This document shows, in pieces, positions 1 to 10,547 of a stretch of 64,000 nucleotides of DNA; positions within the stretch are counted from its first letter, which is position 1, and the number at the start of each line of letters is the position of its first letter. Origin of the DNA: Akkermansiaceae bacterium (GTDB taxonomy: Bacteria; Verrucomicrobiota; Verrucomicrobiia; Verrucomicrobiales; Akkermansiaceae). Position numbers and translations under genes: made by a program. The stretch spans positions 1 through 64,000 of the forward strand of contig JAPKDJ010000004.1 in the NCBI GenBank assembly GCA_026421245.1, read 5' to 3'. A model generated the notes under the pieces. It had not been told where the DNA came from and did not search any database. It saw only the letters and a program-made list of their open reading frames with translations.

Positions 1-42
1 TAGCGAAAGCTACCGAGGGTTCGAATCCCTCCCCCTCCGCCA
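1..42 (+). tRNA. tRNA-Ser, 3' part only (cut by window edge)
   Basis: The T arm is a 5-bp stem (gaggg/ccctc) with the loop ttcgaat at 15-31. It is followed by a 7-nt acceptor strand, discriminator G and an encoded CCA ending at 42. In front of it is a hairpin tagc-gaaa-gcta, which is a long class II variable arm. A long arm with discriminator G points to Ser; Leu and Tyr normally carry A. The anticodon lies outside the window, so the isoacceptor is unknown. Confidence 0.85.
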
Positions 43-363
43 TATTTTTAAAGACTTTCAGATCAATGAGTTGAAGGGATTCCTCTCCGGTGAGAGATGG
101 CTTCTGGCACACTGTTCGGTGAAGTTTGAAGAAGGTCGCCATTTGCGGAAGCGGTAGCATAAGACGTCCTGCAAGGGATGAATTTTAAACTTAACGGCTC
201 AGGTTAGAGCTTTTGTACGGGAGCTGTGCTGCTCTCCCCATTAACGAAAACAGGCCTTCGCTCCAATGGGGCTACTGCTGGAGCTTATCCCCTCATGTTG
301 CTACGTCCTTGCGCGCGGGCGCGGGGTCTGCGGGACATAGGGTATTTTAGCGAGCACCTATGG
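43..363. other. Gene-poor stretch downstream of tRNA-Ser
   Basis: I see no convincing gene here. The plus-strand ORF at 226-648 has low-complexity, non-protein-like composition and runs opposite the HTH ORF. No copy of the tRNA-Ser 3' end is visible nearby that would mark an attachment site. The neighbouring phage-like HTH ORF makes this a possible integration scar, but that is only an inference from position. Confidence 0.4.
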
Positions 364-642
364 TTATCTGCCATATCGTGGCATAGCTCTCGTGCCGCGC
401 CCAGTAGGTGGCCTGCGACCTCTGAATGGATGGTTATACCAGGCCATGTAGTCCCGTCTCTTAGCTCCCTTGTCCCACGCTTCGTCGAGATCCATCGCGA
501 AATAGATGTCCCCGCAGAGCCAGCGAGAGATCGTCCTACGGTTCACGCCGGCAGCACGGGCAGCCTGAACCTTGTTATCACCGGCGGCGATGTGAGCGAT
601 GACCACCTGCTTCCAGCATGCTGTGTTACAGGCCCTACTCAT
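364..642 (-). CDS. Small helix-turn-helix protein, phage/terminase-small-subunit-like
   Basis: This 92-residue ORF has a clear homeodomain-like HTH at about residues 12-42: a helix with AAGDNKVQAARAAG, a turn, then VNRRTISRWL. The pattern resembles the N-terminal HTH of phage terminase small subunits and of transposase-type HTH proteins (phBC6A51-like). The rest is short, basic and Arg-rich, and no second domain is visible. It lies 320 bp beyond a tRNA-Ser, a common landing site for integrases. It may be an intact small DNA-binding protein or the N-terminal relic of a longer phage gene. No Shine-Dalgarno sequence is evident before the ATG at 642. The function is not known. Confidence 0.5.
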   Translation of the reverse strand: MSRACNTACWKQVVIAHIAAGDNKVQAARAAGVNRRTISRWLCGDIYFAMDLDEAWDKGAKRRDYMAWYNHPFRGRRPPTGRGTRAMPRYGR

Positions 643-692
643 GACTAAGCTGCAGAGGGTGGCCTGCGACCAAGACGGTCACGCCACGTTAG

Positions 693-2189
693 TTAAGGGA
701 GCGTGGTGCTGTCCATGAGGTAGCGGTCGCATTCGCGGGCTGCGCCACGGCCTTCGTTGATGGCCCAGACGATGAGGGACTGGCCGCGTCGCATGTCACC
801 GGCCGCGAAGATGCCGTCGATGTTGGTGGTGTAGCGTTCGAACTCGGCCTGCACGTTGCTGCGCTGGTCGGTTTCGAGGGCGAATTGCTCGACGATTTCC
901 TGCTCGGGTCCGAGGAAGCCCATGGCGAGGAGGGCGATGTCGCAGGGGATGGTTCGGAGGGTGCCTTCGGTCTCCTGCGGGATGAACTGACCTTTGTCGT
1001 TCTTGCCCCAGGTGATATCGACGATCTCGAGGCCGGTGACCTTGCCCTCGTCGTCGGAGATGAATTGCTTCGTCATGACGAGGTAGGCTCGGGGGTCCTT
1101 GCCCTGGATCTCGGCGGCTTCTTCCTGACCGTAGTCCATCTTGTAAACCTTCGGCCACTCGGGCCAGGGGTTGTTGGCGGCCCGCTCCATGGGAGGCTGG
1201 GGCATGATTTCCAACTGGATGATATTCTTGCAGCCCTGACGGAGGGAGGTGCCAACGCAATCGGTGCCGGTGTCACCACCGCCGATGACGACGACGTGCT
1301 TGTCGGTCGCGTTCATGTCGGGGTTGGTGCCGTCGAAGCCGTTGTCGAGTTGGTGCTTCGTGTTGGCGGTGAGGAAATCCATGGCGAAGTGCACACCGGT
1401 GGCGTTGCGGCCGTCGATGGGGAGGTCGCGGGGCTTGGTGGCGCCGCAGCAGAGGATGACTGAATCGAAATCGGCGCGGAGTTTTTCGACGGTCCAGGTG
1501 TCGTCCTGGCCGATGTTGACGCTGCATTCGAAGGTAACACCTTCGTCTTCCATCAGCTTGATGCGACGTTCGACGACTTCGGTCTTATCGAGCTTCATGT
1601 TGGGGATGCCATACATGAGGAGTCCGCCGGGGCGGTCGGCGCGTTCGAAAACAGTGACGGTGTGGCCGGCTTGGTTGAGTTGGTCAGCGGCGGCGAGTCC
1701 GGCAGGGCCGGAACCAACCACGGCAACCTTCTTGCCGGTGCGCTCAGTTGGAGCGTGGGGAGGGAGCCAGCCTTCTTCCCAACCGCGGTCAATGATCGAG
1801 CACTCGATGTTCTTGATGGTCACTGCCGGCTCGATGGATCCGAGGACGCAGGAGCCTTCGCAGGGAGCGGGGCAGACGCGGCCGGTGAACTCGGGGAAGT
1901 TGTTGGTCTTGCGGAGGCGCTGGAGGGCTTCCTTCCAACGGCCACGGTAGACGAGGTCGTTCCACTCGGGGATGAGGTTGTTGACGGGACAACCGCTAGC
2001 CATGCCGGAGAGGAGGATGCCGGAATGGCAGTAAGGCGTGCCGCAGTCCATGCAGCGTGATGCCTGTGTGCCGACGGCTTTGTCGTCGCGGTCAGCGTGA
2101 ATCTCTTTCCAGTCCTTGATGCGGTCAAGGGGGGAGCGATCGGGAATCGTTTTGCGTTCGAAGTCGAGGAATCCGGTAGGTTTACCCAT
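693..2189 (-). CDS. gltD: Glutamate synthase (NADPH) small subunit
   Basis: GltD (498 aa) supplies electrons from NADPH through FAD and iron-sulfur clusters to GltB, for reductive transfer of the glutamine amide to 2-oxoglutarate. The N-terminus carries the Cys-rich region expected for the two 4Fe-4S clusters: Cys46, 49 and 54 (CMDCGTPYC), Cys67, and Cys106/110/114 ([11 protein letters not shown]). An FAD Rossmann motif [13 protein letters not shown] follows at about residue 155. An NADPH-type motif [12 protein letters not shown] lies near residue 300. The C-terminal [16 protein letters not shown] is the second FAD-contact motif. The length is normal for the family. It lies 49 bp downstream of gltB on the same strand, so the two form a gltBD operon. 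Identification is firm. Confidence 0.97.
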   Translation of the reverse strand: MGKPTGFLDFERKTIPDRSPLDRIKDWKEIHADRDDKAVGTQASRCMDCGTPYCHSGILLSGMASGCPVNNLIPEWNDLVYRGRWKEALQRLRKTNNFPEFTGRVCPAPCEGSCVLGSIEPAVTIKNIECSIIDRGWEEGWLPPHAPTERTGKKVAVVGSGPAGLAAADQLNQAGHTVTVFERADRPGGLLMYGIPNMKLDKTEVVERRIKLMEDEGVTFECSVNIGQDDTWTVEKLRADFDSVILCCGATKPRDLPIDGRNATGVHFAMDFLTANTKHQLDNGFDGTNPDMNATDKHVVVIGGGDTGTDCVGTSLRQGCKNIIQLEIMPQPPMERAANNPWPEWPKVYKMDYGQEEAAEIQGKDPRAYLVMTKQFISDDEGKVTGLEIVDITWGKNDKGQFIPQETEGTLRTIPCDIALLAMGFLGPEQEIVEQFALETDQRSNVQAEFERYTTNIDGIFAAGDMRRGQSLIVWAINEGRGAARECDRYLMDSTTLP

Positions 2190-2238
2190 GGTTGTGAATG
2201 TCTAGAGTGTTAAAAAGTGGAAAGTTGCTTGTGTTGCC

Positions 2239-5200
2239 TTAGTGTCCGACTTTGGCGTTTGCCTCAAACGCGGCGAGGATGGCGTCATCGCCCTCCAGAC
2301 CTTGTTCGCGGGCTTCTTCGAGTGCGTTGAGAACGCGCTCGTAGTCGGCAGGGAGCACCTTGTAAAACTTGGGGAGGGATTCCTTCCAGTTCTGCAGGAG
2401 CTTCTGGCCTTTGACGCTGCCGGTGAGTTTGACGTGATTTTTGATGCGCGACTGGACATCAGCGATCTCCAGGTCGCGGCATTCGATGAGCGGGTAGAGG
2501 TTGACCATGGCCCGGTTGAGCTTGGATTCGAAGTCGCCGTTCTCGTCGTAGACGTAGGCAACGCCACCGCTCATGCCTGCGGCGAAGTTGCGTCCAGTGC
2601 CACCGAGACAGGTGACGGATCCGCCGGTCATGTATTCGCAGCCGTGGTCACCGATTCCTTCGATGACCGTGTGGGCGCCGGAGTTGCGAACGCAGAAGCG
2701 TTCACCAGCGACTCCGGCCATGAAGGCCTCGCCCGCGGTTGCTCCGTAGAAGCAGGTGTTGCCGACGATGATGTTTCGGTCAGCGACGAACGATGGGTGA
2801 GAGTCCTTGGGAGGAGCGATGACGATTCTCGCGCCGCAAAGGCCCTTGCCGACGTAGTCGTTGGCGTCGCCTTCGAGGGTGAGGTTCATGCCGTTCGGGC
2901 AGAAGGCGCCGAAGGATTGTCCGGCACTTCCGTTGAACTTGAGGTTGATGGTGCCGTCGGGGAGTCCGGCGGAACCGTGTTTGCGGCTGATCTCGGCACC
3001 AGTGATCGTGCCGACCACGCGATTGATGTTCACGATGGGCAGCTCGGCGGTGACCTTTTGGCCGTGCTCGATGGCGGGACGGCAGATGTCGAGAAGCTTG
3101 GTGTTGTCCAGGGCAAGCTCGAGGAGGTGGTCCTGCTTCTGAGTGTTGTAGGAGTCAACTTCCGGTCCGACTTTCGGACGGTGAAGGATCTTGGTGTAGT
3201 CGAGTCCTTGGGCTTTCCAGTGGGCGACTGCTTTGCGCATCTCGAGGAGGTCACTGCGTCCGACCATTTCATTGAGGGTGCGGAAGCCGAGTTTGGCCAT
3301 GATTTGGCGAAGCTCTTCGGCGACGAACTGCATGAAGTGCACGACGTTTTCGACAGCTCCGTTGAACTTGGCGCGGAGGCGTGGGTCCTGGGTAGCGACG
3401 CCGACCGGGCAGGTGTTCTTGTGACAGACACGCATCATGAGGCAGCCGAGGGTGATGAGGGGGGCGGTTGAGAAACCGAATTCCTCGGCGCCGAGCAAAC
3501 AGGCCACAGCGACGTCGCGGCCGGTCTTGAGTTGGCCGTCTGTTTCGAGCACCACGCGGGAGCGCAGGTCGTTGAGAAGAAGGGTTTGGTTTGTCTCGGC
3601 GAGTCCGAGTTCCCATGGGCAGCCGGCGTGTTGAATCGACGAGCGCGGGCTGGCACCTGTTCCGCCGTCGTGGCCGGAGATGAGGATGACGTCGGCTTTC
3701 GCTTTCGCAACACCGGCGGCAATCGTGCCGACGCCGACCTCGGACACCAATTTCACGTTGACGCGGGCTTGAACGTTGGCGTTTTTCAAATCGTGGATGA
3801 GCTCGGCGAGGTCTTCAATTGAGTAGATATCGTGGTGTGGAGGAGGGGAGATGAGTCCCACACCCGGCGTCGTGCCGCGGACCTTGGCGATCTGCGGGAG
3901 GACTTTGTGGCCGGGTAGCTCTCCACCTTCGCCGGGCTTGGCGCCCTGTGAGATCTTGATCTGAATCTCCTCGGCGTTGACGAGGTAGTTGCTGGTGACG
4001 CCGAAGCGTCCGCTGGCGACCTGTTTGATGGCGCTCTTCTTCGAGTCGCCCAGTTCGTTGGTCCAGGTGAATCGCTCGGGGTCTTCGCCGCCTTCACCGG
4101 TGTTCGACTTGCCGCCGATGCGGTTCATGGCGATGGCGAGTGCTTCGTGAGCTTCCTTGGAAATCGATCCGTAGGACATCGCGCCAGTCTTGAAGCGGCG
4201 AAGGATGCTCTCGGCGGACTCCACTTCCTCGAGAGGGATGGACTTGGAATCGTCGGTTTTGATTTCCATGAGGCCGCGCAAGGTGAATGCTTCGCGGGAC
4301 TGGTCGTTGATGAGTTTGGAGTATTTTCCGAAGACATCGAAGTCGCCGGCGCGGGTCGATTGCTGGAGGAGGTGGATCGACTCGGGGCTGAAGAGGTGAC
4401 GTTCTCCATCTGAGCGCCATTGGTAGAGTCCGCCGGGATCGAGGGCGGTGTCGTCGAGTTCGCGGGGGTGGTAGCCCTCGTCGTGACGCATTTTGGCCTC
4501 CTGGGAAATCCCAGCGAGTCCGATACCCTCAACGCGGGAGGCGGTGCGGGTGAAGTATTGGTCGATGACCTCGTGGTTGAGTCCGACGGCTTCAAAGATC
4601 TGTGCGCCGCGGTAGGAAGCGACGGTGGAGATGCCCATCTTGGACATCGTCTTGATGACGCCCTTGATGGATGCCTTGAGGAACTTCGCGGTCGCGGTGG
4701 AGTGATCCATGGAGATCTCTTCGTCTGCGGCCATTTCGCCGAGGGTGTCGATGGCGAGCCATGGGTTCACTGCATCGACGCCGTATCCGAGAAGGACGGC
4801 GAAGTGGTGGACCTCACGTGGTTCTCCCGACTCGAGGATGATCGAGACGCGGGTGCGGGTCCCTTTGCGGATGAGGTGATGGTGAAGGCCGGCTACGGCG
4901 AGGAGTGCCGGGATGGGGGCCTTCTTTGCATTCACTCCGCGGTCGGAAAGGATGAGAAGATTGGAACCTTCGCGGATGGCGAGGTCGGCGCCTTCGAAGA
5001 GGCGGTCGAGCGCTTGCTTCAGGGAGTCCTCGCTGACGAGCGCGTTCTCTTGAAGCGAGAGCGTGCTGTTTTCCGATCCGCCGGGGAGTCCGTCACCAAC
5101 GAGTCCGACCTCGGCGAGTTCGGGCGTGTAGAGAATGGGGAGGGTGGCGGGCTTGAAGCCGTCTAGTTCGATGCCACGCAGTCGGGCGAGTTCCTCGCTC

Positions 5201-6918
5201 GAGATGATCGGCGAGTCGAGGCGGATCATGCGGCAGTTTTCCTCATCGGGGTGAAGAAGATCGCTCTCGGATCCGAGGAAGCTCACGCTGGCGGTGACCA
5301 GTTCTTCACGGATCGGGTCGATGGACGGGTTGGTGACCTGGGCAAAGAGCTGACGGAAGTAGCTGTAGAGCAGTTGTGGGCGCTCGGAGAGAATGGCAAG
5401 GGGGGTGTCGTTGCCCATCGAGCCGAGTGGCTGTGTGCCGCTCTCTGCGGAAGGTCCGAGGATAAAGCGCTTGTCTTCGAAAGTGAATCCGAAGGCACGT
5501 TGTTGGCGGATGAGTTCGTGTCCGGTGATGCGCTGGGGAGCAGTCCGCTCGGCGAGGTTGTTGAAGAAGACGCGATTGTTTTCCAACCACTCTGCGTAGG
5601 GAGCGGCGGTGGCGATTTCTTCCTTCACCTCGGTGTCGCCAATGATGCGACCCTTGCTGGTGTCCACGAGGAACATGCGGCCGGGTTCGAGGCGGCCTTT
5701 TTGGATCACGGTGGAGGGGTCGACAGGAAGGACTCCGACTTCGGAGGCCATGATGACCATGTCGTCGCTGGTCACGTAGTAACGGGAAGGGCGAAGGCCA
5801 TTGCGGTCGAGGATGGCGCCGATGGAAATGCCGTCACAGAAGGCGATCGAGGCGGGTCCGTCCCACGGCTCCATCATGGTGGCGTGGTATTCGTAGAAGG
5901 CCTTTTTGGTGTCGCTCATGTGCTGGTGATTTTCCCAGGGCTCTGGGATCATCATCATCACTGCGTGGGGCAAGGTGCGGCCCGAAAGGACGAGGAACTC
6001 GAGGCAGTTGTCGAACATGGCGGAGTCCGATCCGTCGTCACGAATGATGGGGAGGAGTTTTTCCAGATCTTGTCCCATGACGCCGCTGTCGAGCAGTTGC
6101 TGCCGGGCGTGCATCCAGTTGACGTTACCACGCATCGTATTGATCTCGCCGTTGTGCGCCATGTAGCGGAACGGTTGGGCGCGGGGCCAACTCGGGAAGG
6201 TGTTGGTGCTGAAACGGGAGTGCACGAGCGCCATGCACGACTCCATGTCAGGGTGAGTGAGGTCGGGGAAATACTCTTCGAGCTGCCCGGTGGTGAGCAT
6301 GCCCTTGTAGATGATCGTGCGGCCGGAGAGGCTGGCGTGATAAAAGAAATCTCCGCCGGGGGTGTTGCGGTAGCGGATCGCGTCGGAAGTGAGGCGGCGG
6401 ATGACGTAGAGCTTCCGCTCGAAGTCTTGGTCGTCGGTGATCTCCGAATTGCGGCCGATGAAGACCTGCTTCATGACTGGTTCGCACTTCTTGGACGCTT
6501 TGCCGAGGATCTCGCTCTTCACGGGGACGTCACGCCAACCGAGGACGGTCTGGCCCTCCTCTTCGACGATTTTGGTGTAGACGTCCTTGCCCGCCTGGCA
6601 TTCGGCGGCGTCGGGAGAGAGGTAGACGAAGCCGACGGCGTATTCGCCTTCATCGGGAAGATCGATGCCGAACTCGGGGGTGACGGTCTTGAAAAATTTG
6701 TGAGGCAACTGCAGGAAGAGTCCCGCGCCATCTCCGGTATCCGGATCACATCCACAGCCACCTCGGTGGTCCATGTTGCGGCACATTTCGAGGACGCCGA
6801 GGACGAGATCGTGGCTGCGCTTGCCCTTGAGATGACAGAGAAATCCGACTCCGCAGGAATCGTGTTCATTCTCGGGGCTGTAGAGGCCTTGGGGCTCGGG
6901 ATGTCCGGGGATATTCAT
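2239..6918 (-). CDS. gltB: Glutamate synthase large subunit (gltBD operon copy)
   Basis: This is the large GOGAT subunit (about 1559 aa). It hydrolyses glutamine and passes ammonia through a tunnel to an FMN site, where 2-oxoglutarate is aminated. The Ntn-amidotransferase nucleophile is Cys22 in EHDSCGVGF when the ATG at 6918 is used. That implies a 21-residue propeptide removed to expose Cys1. A GTG at 6966 would add 16 residues (Pro-rich, unlikely). The FMN/synthase domain has [19 protein letters not shown] and [12 protein letters not shown]. The 3Fe-4S ligands follow C-x5-C-x4-C ([16 protein letters not shown]). A C-terminal GXGXG beta-helix ([16 protein letters not shown]) is present. gltD follows 49 bp downstream. 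A second full-length paralogue lies at 29631-34217. Confidence 0.96.
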   Translation of the reverse strand: MNIPGHPEPQGLYSPENEHDSCGVGFLCHLKGKRSHDLVLGVLEMCRNMDHRGGCGCDPDTGDGAGLFLQLPHKFFKTVTPEFGIDLPDEGEYAVGFVYLSPDAAECQAGKDVYTKIVEEEGQTVLGWRDVPVKSEILGKASKKCEPVMKQVFIGRNSEITDDQDFERKLYVIRRLTSDAIRYRNTPGGDFFYHASLSGRTIIYKGMLTTGQLEEYFPDLTHPDMESCMALVHSRFSTNTFPSWPRAQPFRYMAHNGEINTMRGNVNWMHARQQLLDSGVMGQDLEKLLPIIRDDGSDSAMFDNCLEFLVLSGRTLPHAVMMMIPEPWENHQHMSDTKKAFYEYHATMMEPWDGPASIAFCDGISIGAILDRNGLRPSRYYVTSDDMVIMASEVGVLPVDPSTVIQKGRLEPGRMFLVDTSKGRIIGDTEVKEEIATAAPYAEWLENNRVFFNNLAERTAPQRITGHELIRQQRAFGFTFEDKRFILGPSAESGTQPLGSMGNDTPLAILSERPQLLYSYFRQLFAQVTNPSIDPIREELVTASVSFLGSESDLLHPDEENCRMIRLDSPIISSEELARLRGIELDGFKPATLPILYTPELAEVGLVGDGLPGGSENSTLSLQENALVSEDSLKQALDRLFEGADLAIREGSNLLILSDRGVNAKKAPIPALLAVAGLHHHLIRKGTRTRVSIILESGEPREVHHFAVLLGYGVDAVNPWLAIDTLGEMAADEEISMDHSTATAKFLKASIKGVIKTMSKMGISTVASYRGAQIFEAVGLNHEVIDQYFTRTASRVEGIGLAGISQEAKMRHDEGYHPRELDDTALDPGGLYQWRSDGERHLFSPESIHLLQQSTRAGDFDVFGKYSKLINDQSREAFTLRGLMEIKTDDSKSIPLEEVESAESILRRFKTGAMSYGSISKEAHEALAIAMNRIGGKSNTGEGGEDPERFTWTNELGDSKKSAIKQVASGRFGVTSNYLVNAEEIQIKISQGAKPGEGGELPGHKVLPQIAKVRGTTPGVGLISPPPHHDIYSIEDLAELIHDLKNANVQARVNVKLVSEVGVGTIAAGVAKAKADVILISGHDGGTGASPRSSIQHAGCPWELGLAETNQTLLLNDLRSRVVLETDGQLKTGRDVAVACLLGAEEFGFSTAPLITLGCLMMRVCHKNTCPVGVATQDPRLRAKFNGAVENVVHFMQFVAEELRQIMAKLGFRTLNEMVGRSDLLEMRKAVAHWKAQGLDYTKILHRPKVGPEVDSYNTQKQDHLLELALDNTKLLDICRPAIEHGQKVTAELPIVNINRVVGTITGAEISRKHGSAGLPDGTINLKFNGSAGQSFGAFCPNGMNLTLEGDANDYVGKGLCGARIVIAPPKDSHPSFVADRNIIVGNTCFYGATAGEAFMAGVAGERFCVRNSGAHTVIEGIGDHGCEYMTGGSVTCLGGTGRNFAAGMSGGVAYVYDENGDFESKLNRAMVNLYPLIECRDLEIADVQSRIKNHVKLTGSVKGQKLLQNWKESLPKFYKVLPADYERVLNALEEAREQGLEGDDAILAAFEANAKVGH

Positions 6919-6966
6919 AGGTGGTCGTAAAGGTGCTTCCAAAGGTGCTTTCGTAGGCCCAATCAC

Positions 6967-7568
6967 TCCCGCTTATAGCGGATCTGGACAGGCATTCTAT
7001 CGAAAAGCGCCTGAGCCGGAACCCGAGGGGGCGGACCAGGGCGATCAAGCTAGGAAGAGGAGTCGTTCGCGGTAAGTACGGTTCATGATTACGCGGCGGC
7101 GTTTGGCTGGGAAGCTCCCTGTCACTCCGGGATTCTTCTTGAGGATATTGAGCACGATACGCGCATTGTTCCAAGATTTTTCGCGGCGTGAGTGCCTCCT
7201 ACGAGCGACGCTCGTTGAGTTTCTTTTCGAGCCCTTCGGAATAGTAAAGATCCCCACTTGCTAGCGCTCGCACTGCTAGGAATTTGCTTTTTGCGTGGGG
7301 AGCTTGAGGTGCTTCATGAAAATCCGATTGGTAATCGTACGGATTCGCTCGATCTAGAAGGACTGGCGTTTGGGTGAGCCCTAAAAATTCCGCTCGCTTT
7401 TTGATAGACCGTATCCCTATTAGAAGTCCGGTAATCAGGCCATAAGGAGTCATCAACCGGCACAAGAATCCTAACAGAAAAGTCAGTAGGTCGCGTGCCT
7501 ATCACCAGTTGCACGGGAGAATCAAAATCCTCCGACCTGGAGGGCTCAGGCGGCCCCACTCCACTGGT
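6967..7568. other. Intergenic region upstream of gltBD with a dispersed repeat copy
   Basis: No gene is supported in these 600 bp. Overlapping short ORFs on the minus strand (7045-7559) have no recognisable motif, and their composition resembles random translation. The stretch holds one copy of the ~40-bp repeat (7271-7310) and a small palindrome around 7201-7215 (acgagcg/cgctcgt). It separates the gltBD operon from the 3' end of the accessory heme-protein gene. Confidence 0.5.
7271..7310 (-). repeat. Dispersed ~40-bp repeat, copy A
   Basis: Read on the minus strand, this contains CAAAAAGCAAATTCCTAGCAGTG preceded by CCTCAAGCTCC at matching distance. It aligns with copies at 12719-12757, 19460-19496, 19491-19528 (inverted) and, more weakly, 36921-36944. 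The shared core is AAATTCC, an A/G spacer, then GCAGT, with an A-rich tract before it. Confidence 0.6.
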
Positions 7569-10547
7569 CTACTGCCCCTTCTGTTCTGCTAGAAAGCGGA
7601 TTAGGTCGCGCAAATCGGTTCGGCTCAAACCAGCGGTGAGACCGGGTGGCATCAGCGACCCTGCGTCTGCACGAGTGGCGACCTGTCCAGTTGCAATCGA
7701 TTGCGTGGTACCGGTGGCAGCATCACGGATCACGATGCGCTGTTCGTTTTCGGTGTCCACGTATCCGCCGATCACCTTGCCATCTTTGGTCGTCAGTGTG
7801 GTCGAGGCGTAACCCTCTTTGATCTGTCGCTTCGGCCACAGCACTGCCTCAATGAGTAGTTCAATAGGAACGCCCGCACCGACCGCGGTCAGCTCGGGCC
7901 CGAGGACACCGCCCGCTTCTCCCAGCTTGTGACAGGCGACACAACTGAGGCCGGCCGAGGCGTAAATTTTGGCGCCGTTTTCAGAGTTACCGCTCTCTTC
8001 CACCTCGGAACTCAGAGTGCGGACATAGGCCTCGTTGTGCTTTGGAAGCCCGATGCTGCCATCCGCCGCCACGTTGCGGAGCAGGCGGTCGAGCGCCAGA
8101 TCATAACGGCCGGCCGCGCCTAGGACCGCTCGCACTCGAGTCGCCAGTTCTGGGCTAATCGGAGCCGTTCCCAAGGCGGCCGCCAGCGCTGCACCCCCGC
8201 CCTCTTGAATTAAGAATGGCGTAACAACTAGACGCACCTGGCCGTCGTCGACAGCCTTGCGCAACAGACCGGTAGCCTGCTGCGCCGCCTTTGGCAGATC
8301 GATTTCACAGAGCACCCGCAGCGCCGCCTGTCGAATCTCGGGTGCGGGATTGCCGACGGCTTTGGCGATCACCTCGAGAGCGTCTTTGCCGCGAAGCTGT
8401 CCGAGAGATTCGACCGCTGCAGCGCGCAGTTTTGCGTGGGCCTCGCCGTCAGAGAGAATGTTCCCGATCCGATCGGTTAGTCCACTAGTCCCCCACTCTC
8501 CAGCCAAGCGGATTGCATGTGCACGAACGTCCACGTTCTCGTTCACTAACATTTGTTCCAAAGGCTGGACCAGCTCGCCGGCAGGCCCGACTCCCCGAAC
8601 GCGTTTGGCTCCCACAAACGCGTCGAGCACCGACGGCTTGTCCAACGCTCGATCCAACACCCAGCGCAGATCGGCCGGGGTGCCAATCTCGACCAGCAGA
8701 GTCATCAGACTGGTGGTCGCGACGGGATTCAAATCGTCGCTGCCGAGCAGCCCGCGAACCTGGACGACAACATCTTTACCGCCATAGGCGCGCAGCACGA
8801 AGGTCAGGTTTTCCGGACGCCCGAACTGGATCTTGCCATCCGTCAGGGCAGGCAGCCAATGCGGCGCGAGCGCGTGCGCGGTCTGGCTCAGCGCATAATC
8901 GGTGAAGCGGTCCATCGGCTTGTCGGTGGCCTTGGCGGCGACCACCATCGACGCGGCGCTGTAAATGTCGCTACAAGCTACAATCGCCTCGAGGCGCACC
9001 CGGGCATTTTTGTCCCTGACGCTGCGGTCGAGAAACCCGAGCGGTGCCTGCAGCCGATCACTCCATCGCCCGACGACGCGCGTCGCGTAGGCACGCGCGC
9101 GGTAGTCCTTCGCGGCCAGAAGCGTTTCGAGCAGCGGGCGGTTGACGGCCTCATGCGATTCAAACACGCCGAGAGCTTCGAACAGATGATGTTCGGTGTC
9201 CGGGCTGTTCGGATCGAGCTTTGTGATCCACGCCTCCAGCACCGGAATGACTTCCTTTTCGGGAAGGTCGGCAAGGCGGCGTTTTGCCTGGTAGCGCTCG
9301 TAGCGCCAGTCCGATTTCAAATGCTCACACAACTCTGATGTGCCCATGTTTGAAAAATCGGGTGCCTTGGCGAGTGGTCGACCCTTGGCAGTGATGCGCC
9401 ACACGCGGCCGTGCGTCTTGTCGCGGTCGGGGTGCCTGAACGACGCCTGGTAGTGTCCGATGATTGGGTTCATCCAGTCGGCGATGTAAATCGCTCCATC
9501 GGGGCCGATGCGAATATCGACCGGCCTGAAAGCGCGATGCGGCGACTTCAATAGCGGCGGCTTGTTGGACAACCGGTGCCCGGAGCCATCGACCGACAAA
9601 CCGAGGCGGTCGATGATGTGTCCGAAGTAGCCCGCGATCAGCATATCGCCCTGAATATCGTCCGGAAGGTGCGGTGACTCGGCAAATTCGATGATCATCG
9701 ATTTGATCTGCGTCTTTCCGATGTCCATCCCGCCGCCCCAGTAGCTGTTGATGAACTCGGTCTGCACCATGCCCGGCAACAGTTCGCAGATGCCCGGGCC
9801 GTTGCTCTTGATGAAGGGTTCGCCCCAGTGGCCAAAAACGATCCCCCACGGGTTGCCGCCGCCGCTAGTGCGCCGGTGAGCATGGAGCTGGAGGCGTTTC
9901 GGGCGCAGCCGCCACGAACCGTGCTCGTCGAGCCGGCTGATGCCCCACGGCGTCTCGACCCGCGAGAAGGCGTGCAAACCCTGACAGAACAACAATTCAC
10001 CGCCTGGGCTCCAGGTGAAGGAGTTGATATTCTGATGGGTGTCACCGGTGCCGAATCCGGTGAGTAACACCCGGCGGGTATCGGCCTCATCGTCGCCGTC
10101 GGTGTCCGCGAGGTGCAGCAGGTCATTGCCATCACCGACATAGGCTCCGCCGTCGCCGATCGCGAACCCGGTCGGCATGTTCAGGCCCCTAGCGAACACC
10201 GTCGTCTTGTCGGCGCGGCCGTCACCGTCGGTGTCTTCCAAGATCAGCAGTTTGTCGTCCGGCGGATAGATCGGGACCGCCTGTGGATAGACCCAAGTGC
10301 AAAGCACCCACAGCCGGCCGGCCGCGTCCCAACTCATGCACACAGGGTTGGCAATCCCGTCGCTCTCGTCCGCGAAGAGGTTGGCCTCGTATCCCGGAGC
10401 GAGCTCGAACGAATCCAGTTCGGCCGCAACCGAATTGTCTTTCTCCGGTGGGGAAACGGATAACGGATTCTGCCCGGCCGCGTCGAAAGAAAGTCCAGAC
10501 CACAACAGCCCTCCAACAATCAGATTGGCTAACAATGGTCGCATCAT
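7569..10547 (-). CDS. PVC-type heme-binding CxxCH protein with beta-propeller and HEAT repeats
   Basis: This is a secreted protein of 992 aa. I chose the ATG at 10547 because it is followed by a signal peptide (MMRPLLANLIVGGLLWSG) and overlaps the upstream stop as ATGA. The longer ORF adds 60 unlikely residues. Residues ~35-400 form a TIGR02604-like membrane-bound dehydrogenase propeller, with calcium-site-like DTDGDGRADK and DTDGDDEADT. Residues ~430-830 are HEAT-like helical repeats. The C-terminal domain has one c-type heme site, CVACH, at about residue 869. Such proteins are typical of Planctomycetes and Verrucomicrobia and are thought to oxidise sugars in the periplasm, but the substrate is unknown. 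Translational coupling to the DUF1080/SGNH gene suggests joint action on a carbohydrate ester or glycoside. Confidence 0.88.
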   Translation of the reverse strand: MMRPLLANLIVGGLLWSGLSFDAAGQNPLSVSPPEKDNSVAAELDSFELAPGYEANLFADESDGIANPVCMSWDAAGRLWVLCTWVYPQAVPIYPPDDKLLILEDTDGDGRADKTTVFARGLNMPTGFAIGDGGAYVGDGNDLLHLADTDGDDEADTRRVLLTGFGTGDTHQNINSFTWSPGGELLFCQGLHAFSRVETPWGISRLDEHGSWRLRPKRLQLHAHRRTSGGGNPWGIVFGHWGEPFIKSNGPGICELLPGMVQTEFINSYWGGGMDIGKTQIKSMIIEFAESPHLPDDIQGDMLIAGYFGHIIDRLGLSVDGSGHRLSNKPPLLKSPHRAFRPVDIRIGPDGAIYIADWMNPIIGHYQASFRHPDRDKTHGRVWRITAKGRPLAKAPDFSNMGTSELCEHLKSDWRYERYQAKRRLADLPEKEVIPVLEAWITKLDPNSPDTEHHLFEALGVFESHEAVNRPLLETLLAAKDYRARAYATRVVGRWSDRLQAPLGFLDRSVRDKNARVRLEAIVACSDIYSAASMVVAAKATDKPMDRFTDYALSQTAHALAPHWLPALTDGKIQFGRPENLTFVLRAYGGKDVVVQVRGLLGSDDLNPVATTSLMTLLVEIGTPADLRWVLDRALDKPSVLDAFVGAKRVRGVGPAGELVQPLEQMLVNENVDVRAHAIRLAGEWGTSGLTDRIGNILSDGEAHAKLRAAAVESLGQLRGKDALEVIAKAVGNPAPEIRQAALRVLCEIDLPKAAQQATGLLRKAVDDGQVRLVVTPFLIQEGGGAALAAALGTAPISPELATRVRAVLGAAGRYDLALDRLLRNVAADGSIGLPKHNEAYVRTLSSEVEESGNSENGAKIYASAGLSCVACHKLGEAGGVLGPELTAVGAGVPIELLIEAVLWPKRQIKEGYASTTLTTKDGKVIGGYVDTENEQRIVIRDAATGTTQSIATGQVATRADAGSLMPPGLTAGLSRTDLRDLIRFLAEQKGQ

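Noticed and set aside
226-648. 140-aa plus-strand ORF
   Set aside because: Composition is not protein-like and it is antisense to the ORF carrying a clear HTH motif.
5251-6930. 559-aa plus-strand ORF opposite gltB
   Set aside because: It lies wholly inside gltB, has a Val/Gly/Glu-rich composition with no domain, and is explained by antisense openness of GC-biased codons.
7045-7559. Three overlapping minus-strand ORFs of 70-88 aa
   Set aside because: No motif, overlapping frames, and one includes the dispersed repeat; most likely non-coding.
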